Assembly (NCBI GenBank): GCA_017654935.2
Contig: CM065690.1
Location: forward strand, 1,719,016 to 1,783,015
Length of the DNA stretch: 64,000 bases
Direction of reading: 5' to 3'
Origin: Phymorhynchus buccinoides
Lineage: Eukaryota > Mollusca > Gastropoda > Neogastropoda > Raphitomidae
Below the pieces are notes generated by a model. It was given only the letters and a program-made list of their open reading frames with translations. It ran no database searches and was not told the origin of the DNA. Below, in pieces: positions 43,521 to 58,030 of the stretch. Within the stretch, counting starts at the first letter, position 1. Each line of letters begins with the position of its first letter. The position numbers and the translations under genes were made by a program.

Positions 43521-43824
43521 CTCCCGTGGGGATACCGGGGGGTCTTCTGGAAGTTCTGTGCTTGTAACGTCCTCTAATTCTGTCGTTCTCTTTGACTCTG
43601 CCTTTTCCCTTTGCTTACTGTCATCTGCTATCTTTCTATCTCACTGGTCCATTTTCCTGCCTTTTTTCTATGAATTCTTACAAAGGTTTCTTCAGCCCGA
43701 AGTCGGACATGCTGGGCCTACCTGTTTCTTAGTTAGGCGCATAACGGCAGCATGACGCATCTACGCTCATATGACAGGAAACTGTCTGAGCGGACGAATA
43801 ATAATAATAATAATCTTCTACTTC
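43509..43824 (+). mobile_element. GAA-family retroposon, type B, with 12-bp TSD, nested in a LINE remnant
   Basis: The direct repeat ATCTTCTACTTC is at 43509-43520 and 43813-43824. The insert (43521-43812) starts CTCCCGTGGGGATACCGG, has a short head deletion, the central CTTTGACTCTGCC block and the type B module (GTCGGACATGCTGGGCCTAC, CATAACGGCAGCATGACGC, CTGTCTGAGCGGACG). It ends in (AAT)n. Confidence 0.93.
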
Positions 43825-44430
43825 ATCCTTTTATGAGTGAAGCCACAGAGAGGGTCTCGTGACTGTTTTGTCTGACAATGTCAAAAAAGTGATTAAACAA
43901 TTATGTTAGTTATGAGACTGACGATACAGAGAGATGGCAAAGGAGACTTGCTGTCGCACCGGAAACGTGTTGGCTTGCTCTGGCTTGGGTCTCAAGTTTC
44001 GGAATCTGCCGACTAAAACACAGGCAATGGCGTGTGATGGGGTTGAGTAAATGAGCAACACGCACACAAGTATGCATGCATACATATTCATATACACGGC
44101 ATGAACGCATGCAAGCTTGCACAAGCGTGCGCACACACTTAGACAGACAGCCAGACACACGCACACATACTCAGATAAAAACACACACGTGTATCAGAGA
44201 CGCCTATGCGCATGCATATGGTTATAGAGCACCAGAGCGGGCCAGTTTGCCGTATCTTTGAAAGGCCCGCACATCAACGGAGGCGCCTGGTCTTGAAAGC
44301 CCAAAAGAAAACTCTAAAATGGCATAATTTAATAGGTAAACGTGCAAACAGTTGCACATTTGAAAGATATTGGCAATACAAAATAATTGATTTTTGCATT
44401 ATTTGTTGAACGCAGTGGCTACCTACTGTA
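43825..44430. other. No gene seen
   Basis: The first ~60 bp may continue the LINE remnant but contain stops. The rest is CA/GCA-rich and then unique. No coding exon recognised. Confidence 0.4.
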
Positions 44431-46090
44431 CGTGTGAGATCAGATCAGGTCAGATCAGATAATAGGGACGAGATGATATAGCCGTTAGGCTTTTAAAGTC
44501 CCATCATGTTCTGTCATAAAATGTATTTTGCTTCGTCGACAAGGTCGTCGATTGCTCAGTGTTTTGTTGATGAATTAATCATCATGTTCATATAATAGTT
44601 TATTGTAATCGCTCCAATTGTCTAGCAGAGTTTTAAAAGAGTGCTTGGTGCTCTTTTAAAGTTAGTGGGTATCTTACTCCATAAAAGTGCAATTATGTTA
44701 CGAAATGAAAATGGTCTTGTATTAGTATAACAATGTTCAATAAATATTTTGTTGATACTATTTCTTGTTTTGTCGGACTCGGGTAATTTAAGCAAGTCAG
44801 TTATGTTCATATCATCAATACAAATGAAAATATTATAGCACTGAATCAGGTCACCCCTTATCCTTCTGGCTTTTAATGATGGCAAACCCAGATACTTTAA
44901 CCTTTCACTATAATTTATTATGAGTAGTTTTGAGTTCCGCACACTATCTTTGTTGCTGTTCGCTGCACGTTCTCTACGAGGGTCGACTGCCTTTTTAAGT
45001 GTTGATACCAGATAGCATTTGCATACTCTAGATGCGGTCTAACCATGCCTTTATACAAACACAAACAATCATCTTTGTCTATAAATTGTAAAGTCCGTTT
45101 TATTACTCCAAGCATCTTGTTTGCTGTATTGACAACATTATGAATATGACAGTCAAACTTTAATTTATCGCCGGTCAAAAGTGACTCCAAGATCTTTCTC
45201 TTCTGTACATTTTGTTAAGACACTTTTTACACCATTTTTTGTCATTTTACATTCTTTACATGGATTGTTTTCCCTAAGTGCTTTATTGTACACTTTGAAG
45301 TGTTAAAAATAATATAGATTCCATCTCTCAGACCATTTGATTAAAGCATCTAAATCATTTTGTAAAGTAGAATGGTTTGACAATGTATTGTACATTTTTG
45401 TATCATCTGCAAATATCTTACAAAAGCTGTCAACATGTTGGGGTAGATCATTTATGAAAACTGTGAACAGAATGGGACCCAGTATGCTCCCTTGGGGAAT
45501 ACCACTGAAAACATCAGCACTTCCAGAGCATGCGTCTCCAATTTTAACATACTGTTTTTTACTGTTCCTATCTTTAAAAAAATATTTCATCCAAGCTAGT
45601 ACCTTACCAGTTATACCATAATACTGCAATTTAATGAGTCTTTGATGAGGAGCCGAGTCAAAGGCTTTACGGAAATCTAAATAAATCACATCAATGTCTT
45701 TGCCTTTATCCAATAACTTGGTAACATCTTCCATAACATGTAAGAGTTGGGTAACACAAGACCTATGGCTACGGAAACCATGCTGACATTATGTGTACAA
45801 TTTATTTACAAACACATGGTCTACTAGAACATCTCTAATTATAGACTCAAATATTTTGCAAGTAACAGATGTCAAACTAACTGGTCTGTCGTTGCCAGGG
45901 TCACTTGTTGTTCCGTTTTTTTAAATATTGCAGTTACATTTAGCATTTTCCTTTCTGTGGGTATAGATTCAAGTTCCATAGACTTGTTAAAAAGAATACT
46001 TAGCGAAGTGATAATTCTTGATTAAGTTCTTTTATTGCCTCTGGTGTACATTATCCGGGCCTTGAGCCTTATTTACATCTCATTCTTTTA
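44431..46090 (-). pseudogene. CR1/L2-like LINE: reverse transcriptase and 3' UTR (degenerate)
   Basis: On the minus strand the part after the 83-bp array begins with the ORF2 linker NKAQGPDNVHQR, then QHGFRSHRSCVTQLLHVMED, VIYLDFRKAFDSAPHQRL, SGIPQGSILGPILFTVFIND and the catalytic FADDTKMY. The C-terminus includes KGMVRPHLEYANAIWYQHLK and YSERLKYLGLPSLKARRIRG, ending at TAA (44577-44575). Several frameshifts and stops separate these blocks, so it cannot make an intact enzyme. The 3' UTR ends in CTGATCTGACCTGATCTGAT, the family tail. Confidence 0.88.
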
Positions 46091-49000
46091 GTTTATTCTT
46101 TATTCCTCTAGTTTATTCTTTATTGCCTCTGGTGTAACTATTACATCACTAACAGTTTACCTTCTGTCCAGATATTTACATCTAATTCCTCTAGTTTATT
46201 CTTTATTGCCTCTGGTGTAACTATTACGTCACTAACAGTTTACCTTCTGACCAGATATTTACATCTAATTCCTCTAGTTTATTCTTTATTGCCTCTGGTG
46301 TAACTATTACATCACTAACAGTTTACCTTCTGTCCAGATATTTACATCTAATTCCTTTAGTTTATTCTTTATTGCCTCTGGTGTAACTATTACATCACTA
46401 ACAGTTTACCTTCTGTCCAGATATTTACATCTAATTCCTTTAGTTTATTCTTTATTGCCTCTGGTGTAACTATTACATCACTAACAGTTTACCTTCTGTC
46501 CAGATATTTACATCTAATTCCTTTAGTTTATTCTTTATTGCCTCTGGTGTAACTATTACATCACTAACAGTTTACCTTCTGTCCAGATATTTACATCTAA
46601 TTCCTCTAGTTTATTCTTTATTGCCTCTGGTGTAACTATTACATCACTAACAGTTTACCTTCTGTCCAGATATTTACATCTAATTCCTCTAGTTTATTCT
46701 TTATTGCCTCTGGTGTAACTATTACATCACTAACAGTTTACCTTCTGTCCAGATATTTACATCTAATTCCTCTAGTTTATTCTTTATTGCCTCTGGTGTA
46801 ACTATTACGTCACTAACAGTTTACCTTCTGGCCAGATATTTACATCTAATTCCTTTAGTTTATTCTTTATTGCCTCTGGTGTAACTATTACGTCACTAAC
46901 AGTTTACCTTCTGGCCAGATATTTACATCTAATTCCTTTAGTTTATTCTTTATTGCCTCTGGTGTAACTATTACGTCACTAACAGTTTACCTTCTGTCCA
47001 GATATTTACATCTAATTCCTTTAGTTTATTCTTTATTGCCTCTGGTGTAACTATTACGTCACTAACAGTTTACCTTCTGACCAGATATTTACATCTAATT
47101 CCTCTAGTTTATTCTTTATTGCCTCTGGTGTAACTATTACGTCACTAACAGTTTACCTTCTGTCCAGATATTTACATCTAATTCCTCTAGTTTATTCTTT
47201 ATTGCCTCTGGTGTAACTATTACGTCACTAACAGTTTACCTTCTGTCCAGATATTTACATCTAATTCCTTTAGTTTATTCTTTATTGCCTCTGGTGTAAC
47301 TATTACGTCACTAACAGTTTACCTTCTGACCAGATATTTACATCTAATTCCTCTAGTTTATTCTTTATTGCCTCTGGTGTAACTATTACGTCACTAACAG
47401 TTTACCTTCTGTCCAGATATTTACATCTAATTCCTCTAGTTTATTCTTTATTGCCTCTGGTGTAACTATTACGTCACTAACAGTTTACCTTCTGTCCAGA
47501 TATTTACATCTAATTCCTCTAGTTTATTCTTTATTGCCTCTGGTGTAACTATTACGTCACTAACAGTTTACCTTCTGTCCAGATATTTACATCTAATTCC
47601 TCTAGTTTATTCTTTATTGCCTCTGGTGTAACTATTACGTCACTAACAGTTTACCTTCTGTCCAGATATTTACATCTAATTCCTCTAGTTTATTCAGATA
47701 TTTACATCTAATTCCTCTAGTTTATTCTTTATTGCCTCTGGTGTAACTATTACGTCACTAACAGTTTACCTTCTGTCCAGATATTTACATCTAATTCCTC
47801 TAGTTTATTCTTTATTGCCTCTGGTGTAACTATTACGTCACTAACAGTTTACCTTCTGTCCAGATATTTACATCTAATTCCTCTAGTTTATTCTTTATTG
47901 CCTCTGGTGTAACTATTACGTCACTAACAGTTTACCTTCTGTCCAGATATTTACATCTAATTCCTTTAGTTTATTCTTTATTGCCTCTGGTGTAACTATT
48001 ACGTCACTAACAGTTTACCTTCTGTCCAGATATTTACATCTAATTCCTTTAGTTTATTCTTTATTGCCTCTGGTGTAACTATTACGTCACTAACAGTTTA
48101 CCTTCTGTCCAGATATTTACATCTAATTCCTCTAGTTTATTCTTTATTGCCTCTGGTGTAACTATTACGTCACTAACAGTTTACCTTCTGGCCAGATATT
48201 TACATCTAATTCCTTTAGTTTATTCTTTATTGCCTCTGGTGTAACTATTACATCACTAACAGTTTACCTTCTGTCCAGATATTTACATCTAATTCCTTTA
48301 GTTTATTCTTTATTGCCTCTGGTGTAACTATTACGTCACTAACAGTTTACCTTCTGTCCAGATATTTACATCTAATTCCTTTAGTTTATTCTTTATTGCC
48401 TCTGGTGTAACTATTACGTCACTAACAGTTTACCTTCTGTCCAGATATTTACATCTAATTCCTCTAGTTTATTCTTTATTGCCTCTGGTGTAACTATTAC
48501 GTCACTAACAGTTTACCTTCTGTCCAGATATTTACATCTAATTCCTCTAGTTTATTCTTTATTGCCTCTGGTGTAACTATTACGTCACTAACAGTTTACC
48601 TTCTGTCCAGATATTTACATCTAATTCCTTTAGTTTATTCTTTATTGCCTCTGGTGTAACTATTACGTAACAGTTTACCTTCTGTCCAGATATTTACATC
48701 TAATTCCTCTAGTTTATTCTTTATTGCCTCTGGTGTAACTATTACCTTCTAACAGTCCAGATATTTACATCTAATTCCTCTAGTTTATTCTTTATTGCCT
48801 CTGGTGTAACTATTACGTCACTAACAGTTTACCTTCTGTCCAGATATTTACATCTAATTCCTTTAGTTTATTCTTTATTGCCTCTGGTGTAACTATTACG
48901 TCACTAACAGTTTACCTTCTGTCCAGATATTTACATCTAATTCCTTTAGTTTATTCTTTATTGCCTCTGGTGTAACTATTACGTCACTAACAGTTTACCT

Positions 49001-52000
49001 TCTGTCCAGATATTTACATCTAATTCCTCTAGTTTATTCTTTATTGCCTCTGGTGTAACTATTACGTCACTAACAGTTTACCTTCTGGCCAGATATTTAC
49101 ATCTAATTCCTCTAGTTTATTCTTTATTGCCTCTGGTGTAACTATTACGTCACTAACAGTTTACCTTCTGTCCAGATATTTACATCTAATTCCTTTAGTT
49201 TATTCTTTATTGCCTCTGGTGTAACTATTACCTTCTGGCCAGATATTTACATCTAATCACTAACAGTTTACCTTCTGTCCAGTAACTTTATTGCCTCTGG
49301 TGTTATTACATCACTAACAGTTTACCTTCTGTCCAGATATTTACATCTAATTCCTTTAGTTTATTCTTTATTGCCTCTGGTGTAACTATTACGTCACTAA
49401 CAGTCCAGATATTTACATCTAATTCCTCTAGTTTATTCTTTATTGCCTCTGGTGTAACTATTACGTCACTAACAGTTTACCTTCTGTCCAGATATTTACA
49501 TCTAATTCCTTTAGTTTATTCTTTATTGCCTCTGGTGTAACTATTACATCACTAACAGTTTACCTTCTGTCCAGATATTTACATCTAATTCCTCTAGTTT
49601 ATTCTTTATTGCCTCTGGTGTAACTATTACGTCACTAACAGTTTACCTTCTGGCCAGATATTTACATCTAATTCCTTTAGTTTATTCTTTATTGCCTCTG
49701 GTGTAACTATTACATCACTAACAGTTTACCTTCTGTCCAGATATTTACATCTAATTCCTCTAGTTTATTCTTTATTGCCTCTGGTGTAACTATTACATCA
49801 CTAACAGTTTACCTTCTGTCCAGATATTTACATCTAATTCCTTTAGTTTATTCTTTATTGCCTCTGGTGTAACTATTACATCACTAACAGTTTACCTTCT
49901 GTCCAGATATTTACATCTAATTCCTTTAGTTTATTCTTTATTGCCTCTGGTGTAACTATTACGTCACTAACAGTTTACCTTCTGTCCAGATATTTACATC
50001 TAATTCCTCTAGTTTATTCTTTATTGCCTCTGGTGTAACTATTACGTCACTAACAGTTTACCTTCTGTCCAGATATTTACATCTAATTCCTTTAGTTTAT
50101 TCTTTATTGCCTCTGGTGTAACTATTACGTCACTAACAGTTTACCTTCTGTCCAGATATTTACATCTAATTCCTTTAGTTTATTCTTTATTGCCTCTGGT
50201 GTAACTATTACGTCACTAACAGTTTACCTTCTGTCCAGATATTTACATCTAATTCCTCTAGTTTATTCTTTATTGCCTCTGGTGTAACTATTACGTCACT
50301 AACAGTTTACCTTCTGGCCAGATATTTACATCTAATTCCTCTAGTTTATTCTTTATTGCCTCTGGTGTAACTATTACGTCACTAACAGTTTACCTTCTGT
50401 CCAGATATTTACATCTAATTCCTCTAGTTTATTCTTTATTGCCTCTGGTGTAACTATTACATCACTAACAGTTTACCTTCTGTCCAGATATTTACATCTA
50501 ATTCCTCTAGTTTATTCTTTATTGCCTCTGGTGTAACTATTACATCACTAACAGTTTACCTTCTGGCCAGATATTTACATCTAATTCCTCTAGTTTATTC
50601 TTTATTGCCTCTGGTGTAACTATTACGTCACTAACAGTTTACCTTCTGTCCAGATATTTACATCTAATTCCTCTAGTTTATTCTTTATTGCCTCTGGTGT
50701 AACTATTACGTCACTAACAGTTTACCTTCTGTCCAGATATTTACATCTAATTCCTCTAGTTTATTCTTTATTGCCTCTGGTGTAACTATTACGTCACTAA
50801 CAGTTTACCTTCTGTCCAGATATTTACATCTAATTCCTCTAGTTTATTCTTTATTGCCTCTGGTGTAACTATTACGTCACTAACAGTTTACCTTCTGTCC
50901 AGATATTTACATCTAATTCCTCTAGTTTATTCTTTATTGCCTCTGGTGTAACTATTACATCACTAACAGTTTACCTTCTGTCCAGATATTTACATCTAAT
51001 TCCTTTAGTTTATTCTTTATTGCCTCTGGTGTAACTATTACATCACTAACAGTTTACCTTCTGGCCAGATATTTACATCTAATTCCTCTAGTTTATTCTT
51101 TATTGCCTCTGGTGTAACTATTACGTCACTAACAGTTTACCTTCTGGCCAGATATTTACATCTAATTCCTTTAGTTTATTCTTTATTGCCTCTGGTGTAA
51201 CTATTACGTCACTAACAGTTTACCTTCTGTCCAGATATTTACATCTAATTCCTCTAGTTTATTCTTTATTGCCTCTGGTGTAACTATTACGTCACTAACA
51301 GTTTACCTTCTGGCCAGATATTTACATCTAATTCCTCTAGTTTATTCTTTATTGCCTCTGGTGTAACTATTACGTCACTAACAGTTTACCTTCTGTCCAG
51401 ATATTTACATCTAATTCCTTTAGTTTATTCTTTATTGCCTCTGGTGTAACTATTACATCACTAACAGTTTACCTTCTGGTTTATTCTTTATTGCCTCTGG
51501 TGTAACTATTACGACTAACAGTTTACCTTCTGTCCAGATATTTACATCTAATTCCTTTAGTTTATTCTTTATTGCCTCTGGTGTAACTATTACGTCACTA
51601 ACAGTTTACCTTCTGTCCAGATATTTACATCTAATTCCTTTAGTTTATTCTTTATTGCCTCTGGTGTAACTATTACATCACTAACAGTTTACCTTCTGTC
51701 CAGATATTTACATCTAATTCCTCTAGTTTATTCTTTATTGCCTCTGGTGTAACTATTACGTCACTAACAGTTTACCTTCTGTCCAGATATTTACATCTAA
51801 TTCCTCTAGTTTATTCTTTATTGCCTCTGGTGTAACTATTACGTCACTAACAGTTTACCTTCTGTCCAGATATTTACATCTAATTCCTTTAGTTTATTCT
51901 TTATTGCCTCTGGTGTAACTATTACATCACTAACAGTTTACCTTCTGGATATTTACCAGATATTGCCTACTAACAGTTTACCTTCTGTCCAGATATTTAC

Positions 52001-55000
52001 ATCTAATTCCTTTAGTTTATTCTTTATTGCCTCTGGTGTAACTATTACGTCACTAACAGTTTACCTTCTGTCCAGATATTTACATCTAATTCCTTTAGTT
52101 TATTCTTTATTGCCTCTGGTGTAACTATTACTTTATTGCCTCACTAACAGTTTACCTTCTGTCCAGATATTTACATCTAATTCCTCTAGTTTATTCTTTA
52201 TTGCCTCTGGTGTAACTATTACGTCACTAACAGTTTACCTTCTGGCCAGATATTTACATCTAATTCCTTTAGTTTATTCTTTATTGCCTCTGGTGTAACT
52301 ATTACGTCACTAACAGTTTACCTTCTGTCCAGATATTTACATCTAATTCCTCTAGTTTATTCTTTATTGCCTCTGGTGTAACTATTACGTCACTAACAGT
52401 TTACCTTCTGGCCAGATATTTACATCTAATTCCTTTAGTTTATTCTTTATTGCCTCTGGTGTAACTATTACGTCACTAACAGTTTACCTTCTGTCCAGAT
52501 ATTTACATCTAATTCCTCTAGTTTATTCTTTATTGCCTCTGGTGTAACTATTACCTTCTGTCCAGATATTTACATCTAATTCCTCTAGTTTATTCTTTAT
52601 TGCCTCTGGTGTAACTACTAACAGTTTACCTTCTGTCCAGATATTTACATCTAATTCCTCTAGTTTATTCTTTATTGCCTCTGGTGTAACTATTACGTCA
52701 CTAACAGTTTACCTTCTGGCCAGATATTTACATCTAATTCCTCTAGTTTATTCTTTATTGCCTCTGGTGTAACTATTACGTCACTAACAGTTTACCTTCT
52801 GTCCAGATATTTACATCTAATTCCTCTAGTTTATTCTTTATTGCCTCTGGTGTAACTATTACGTCACTAACAGTTTACCTTCTGGCCAGATATTTACATC
52901 TAATTCCTTTAGTTTATTCTTTATTGCCTCTGGTGTAACTATTACGTCACTAACAGTTTACCTTCTGTCCAGATATTTACATCTAATTCCTTTAGTTTAT
53001 TCTTTATTGCCTCTGGTGTAACTATTACGTCACTAACAGTTTACCTTCTGGCCAGATATTTACATCTAATTCCTTTAGTTTATTCTTTATTGCCTCTGGT
53101 GTAACTATTACATAACACTAACAGTTTACCTTCTGTCCAGATATTTACATCTAATTCCTCTAGTTTATTCTTTATTGCCTCTGGTGTAACTATTACGTCA
53201 CTAACAGTTTACCTTCTGTCCAGATATTTACATCTAATTCCTCTAGTTTATTCTTTATTGCCTCTGGTGTAACTATTACGTCACTAACAGTTTACCTTCT
53301 GACCAGATATTTACATCTAATTCCTCTAGTTTATTCTTTATTGCCTCTGGTGTAACTATTACGTCACTAACAGTTTACCTTCTGGCCAGATATTTACATC
53401 TAATTCCTCTAGTTTATTCTTTATTGCCTCTGGTGTAACTATTACGTCACTAACAGTTTACCTTCTGTCCAGATATTTACATCTAATTCCTCTAGTTTAT
53501 TCTTTATTGCCTCTGGTGTAACTATTACGTCACTAACAGTTTACCTTCTGGCCAGATATTTACATCTAATTCCTCTAGTTTATTCTTTATTGCCTCTGGT
53601 GTAACTATTACGTCACTAACAGTTTACCTTCTGTCCAGATATTTACATCTAATTCCTTTAGTTTATTCTTTATTGCCTCTGGTGTAACTATTACATCACT
53701 AACAGTTTACCTTCTGTCCAGATATTTACATCTAATTCCTTTAGTTTATTCTTTATTGCCTCTGGTGTAACTATTACGTCACTAACAGTTTACCTTCTGT
53801 CCAGATATTTACATCTAATTCCTCTAGTTTATTCTTTATTGCCTCTGGTGTAACTATTACGTCACTAACAGTTTACCTTCTGTCCAGATATTTACATCTA
53901 ATTCCTTTAGTTTATTCTTTATTGCCTCTGGTGTAACTATTACGTCACTAACAGTTTACCTTCTGTCCAGATATTTACATCTAATTCCTTTAGTTTATTC
54001 TTTATTGCCTCTGGTGTAACTATTACATCACTAACAGTTTACCTTCTGGCCAGATATTTACATCTAATTCCTTTAGTTTATTCTTTATTGCCTCTGGTGT
54101 AACTATTACATCACTAACAGTTTACCTTCTGGCCAGATATTTACATCTAATTCCTTTAGTTTATTCTTTATTGCCTCTGGTGTAACTATTACGTCACTAA
54201 CAGTTTACCTTCTGTCCAGATATTTACATCTAATTCCTCTAGTTTATTCTTTATTGCCTCTGGTGTAACTATTACGTCACTAACAGTTTACCTTCTGTCC
54301 AGATATTTACATCTAATTCCTTTAGTTTATTCTTTATTGCCTCTGGTGTAACTATTACGTCACTAACAGTTTACCTTCTGGCCAGATATTTACATCTAAT
54401 TCCTCTAGTTTATTCTTTATTGCCTCTGGTGTAACTATTACGTCACTAACAGTTTACCTTCTGTCCAGATATTTACATCTAATTCCTCTAGTTTATTCTT
54501 TATTGCCTCTGGTGTAACTATTACATCACTAACAGTTTACCTTCTGTCCAGATATTTACATCTAATTCCTCTAGTTTATTCTTTATTGCCTCTGGTGTAA
54601 CTATTACGTCACTAACAGTTTACCTTCTGTCCAGATATTTACATCTAATTCCTTTAGTTTATTCTTTATTGCCTCTGGTGTAACTATTACGTCACTAACA
54701 GTTTACCTTCTGTCCAGATATTTACATCTAATTCCTTTAGTTTATTCTTTATTGCCTCTGGTGTAACTATTACGTCACTAACAGTTTACCTTCTGTCCAG
54801 ATATTTACATCTAATTCCTCTAGTTTATTCTTTATTGCCTCTGGTGTAACTATTACGTCACTAACAGTTTACCTTCTGTCCAGATATTTACATCTAATTC
54901 CTCTAGTTTATTCTTTATTGCCTCTGGTGTAACTATTACATCACTAACAGTTTACCTTCTGACCAGATATTTACATCTAATTCCTCTAGTTTATTCTTTA

Positions 55001-58000
55001 TTGCCTCTGGTGTAACTATTACGTCACTAACAGTTTACCTTCTGTCCAGATATTTACATCTAATTCCTCTTAGTTTATTCTTTATTGCCTCTGGTGTAAC
55101 TATTACGTCACTAACAGTTTACCTTCTGTCCAGATATTTACATCTAATTCCTTTAGTTTATTCTTTATTGCCTCTGGTGTAACTATTACATCACTAACAG
55201 TTTACCTTCTGTCCAGATATTTACATCTAATTCCTCTAGTTTATTCTTTATTGCCTCTGGTGTAACTATTACGTCACTAACAGTTTACCTTCTGTCCAGA
55301 TATTTACATCTAATTCCTCTAGTTTATTCTTTATTGCCTCTGGTGTAACTATTACGTCACTAACAGTTTACCTTCTGTCCAGATATTTACATCTAATTCC
55401 TCTAGTTTATTCTTTATTGCCTCTGGTGTAACTATTACGTCACTAACAGTTTACCTTCTGTCCAGATATTTACATCTAATTCCTTTAGTTTATTCTTTAT
55501 TGCCTCTGGTGTAACTATTACGTCACTAACAGTTTACCTTCTGGCCAGATATTTACATCTAATTCCTTTAGTTTATTCTTTATTGCCTCTGGTGTAACTA
55601 TTACATCACTAACAGTTTACCTTCTGTCCAGATATTTACATCTAATTCCTCTAGTTTATTCTTTATTGCCTCTGGTGTAACTATTACGTCACTAACAGTT
55701 TACCTTCTGTCCAGATATTTACATCTAATTCCTCTAGTTTATTCTTTATTGCCTCTGGTGTAACTATTACATCACTAACAGTTTACCTTCTGGCCAGATA
55801 TTTACATCTAATTCCTTTAGTTTATTCTTTATTGCCTCTGGTGTAACTATTACTTTATTGCCTCTGGTGTAACTATTACGTCACTAACAGTTTACCTTCT
55901 GTCCAGATATTTACATCTAATTCCTCTAGTTTATTCTTTATTGCCTCTGGTGTAACTATTACATCACTAACAGTTTACCTTCTGGCCAGATATTTACATC
56001 TAATTCCTTTAGTTTATTCTTTATTGCCTCTGGTGTAACTATTACATCACTAACAGTTTACCTTCTGTCCAGATATTTACATCTAATTCCTCTAGTTTAT
56101 TCTTTATTGCCTCTGGTGTAACTATTACGTCACTAACAGTTTACCTTCTGTCCAGATATTTACATCTAATTCCTTTAGTTTATTCTTTATTGCCTCTGGT
56201 GTAACTATTACACTCACTAACAGTTTACTATTACGTCACTTTTACCTTCTGGCCAGATATTTACATCTAATTCCTCTAGTTTATTCTTTATTGCCTCTGG
56301 TGTAACTATTAACTTCTGTCCATCACTAACAGTTTACCTTCTGTCCATCACTAACAGTTTACCTTCTGTCCAGATATTTACATCTAATTCCTCTAGTTTA
56401 TTCTTTATTGCCTCTGGTGTAACTATTACATCACTAACAGTTTACCTTCTGGCCAGATATTTACATCTAATTCCTCTAGTTTATTCTTTATTGCCTCTGG
56501 TGTAACTATTACATCACTAACAGTTTACCTTCTGGCCAGATATTTACATCTAATTCCTCTAGTTTATTCTTTATTGCCTCTGGTGTAACTATTACGTCAC
56601 TAACAGTTTACCTTCTGTCCAGATATTTACATCTAATTCCTTTAGTTTATTCTTTATTGCCTCTGGTGTAACTATTACGTCACTAACAGTTTACCTTCTG
56701 TCCAGATATTTACATCTAATTCCTTTAGTTTATTCTTTATTGCCTCTGGTGTAACTATTACGTCACTAACAGTTTACCTTCTGTCCAGATATTTACATCT
56801 AATTCCTGTTTATTCTTTATTGCCTCTGGTGTAACTATTACGTCACCAGATATTTACATCTAATTCCTTTAGTTTATTCTTTATTGCCTCTGGTGTAACT
56901 ATTACATCACTAACAGTTTACACTAACAGTTTACCTTCTGTCCAGATATTTACATCTAATTCCTCTAGTTTATTCTTTATTGCCTCTGGTGTAACTATTA
57001 CGTCACTAACAGTTTACCTTCTGACCAGATATTTACATCTAATTCCTCTAGTTTATTCTTTATTGCCTCTGGTGTAACTATTACGTCACTAACAGTTTAC
57101 CTTCTGTCCAGATATTTACATCTAATTCCTCTTAGTTTATTCTTTATTGCCTCTGGTGTAACTATTACATCACTAACAGTTTACCTTCTGACCAGATATT
57201 TACATCTAATTCCTCTAGTTTATTCTTTATTGCCTCTGGTGTAACTATTACGTCACTAACAGTTTACCTTCTGTCCAGATATTTACATCTAATTCCTCTA
57301 GTTTATTCTTTATTGCCTCTGGTGTAACTATTACGTCACTAACAGTTTACCTTCTGTCCAGATATTTACATCTAATTCCTCTAGTTTATTCTTTATTGCC
57401 TCTGGTGTAACTATTACATCACTAACAGTTTACCTTCTGTCCAGATATTTACATCTAATTCCTCTAGTTTATTCTTTATTGCCTCTGGTGTAACTATTAC
57501 GTCACTAACAGTTTACCTTCTGTCCAGATATTTACATCTAATTCCTTTAGTTTATTCTTTATTGCCTCTGGTGTAACTATTACGTCACTAACAGTTTACC
57601 TTCTGTCCAGATATTTACATCTAATTCCTTTAGTTTATTCTTTATTGCCTCTGGTGTAACTATTACGTCACTAACAGTTTACCTTCTGTCCAGATATTTA
57701 CATCTAATTCCTCTAGTTTATTCTTTATTGCCTCTGGTGTAACTATTACGTCACTAACAGTTTACCTTCTGTCCAGATATTTACATCTAATTCCTTTAGT
57801 TTATTCTTTATTGCCTCTGGTGTAACTATTACATCACTAACAGTTTACCTTCTGTCCAGATATTTACATCTAATTCCTCTAGTTTATTCTTTATTGCCTC
57901 TGGTGTAACTATTACGTCACTAACAGTTTACCTTCTGGCCAGATATTTACATCTAATTCCTCTAGTTTATTCTTTATTGCCTCTGGTGGTGTAACTATTA

Positions 58001-58030
58001 CGTCACTAACAGTTTACCTTCTGGCCAGAT
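46091..58030 (-). repeat. 83-bp tandem array, ~143 units, derived from ORF2 of the host LINE
   Basis: The plus-strand unit is TTTATTGCCTCTGGTGTAAC, TATTACGTCACTAACAGTTT, ACCTTCTGTCCAGATATTTA, CATCTAATTCCTCTAGTTTA plus TTC. Most units step by 83 bp. Variable sites are ACGTCA/ACATCA, GTCCAG/GGCCAG/GACCAG and CCTCTAG/CCTTTAG. Truncated or rearranged units occur near 47690, 48730, 49240, 51480, 51950, 52130, 56220, 56330 and 56830. On the minus strand the unit encodes TVSDVIVTPEAIKNKLEELD, the linker preceding NKAQGPD in this LINE, so it is an internal ORF2 segment. 83 is not divisible by 3, so the array breaks the frame. Confidence 0.95.

Noticed and set aside
46091..58030. CRISPR-like regular repeats
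   Set aside because: Units abut with no unique spacers, the host is eukaryotic, and the unit is derived from LINE ORF2, so this is an ordinary tandem array.
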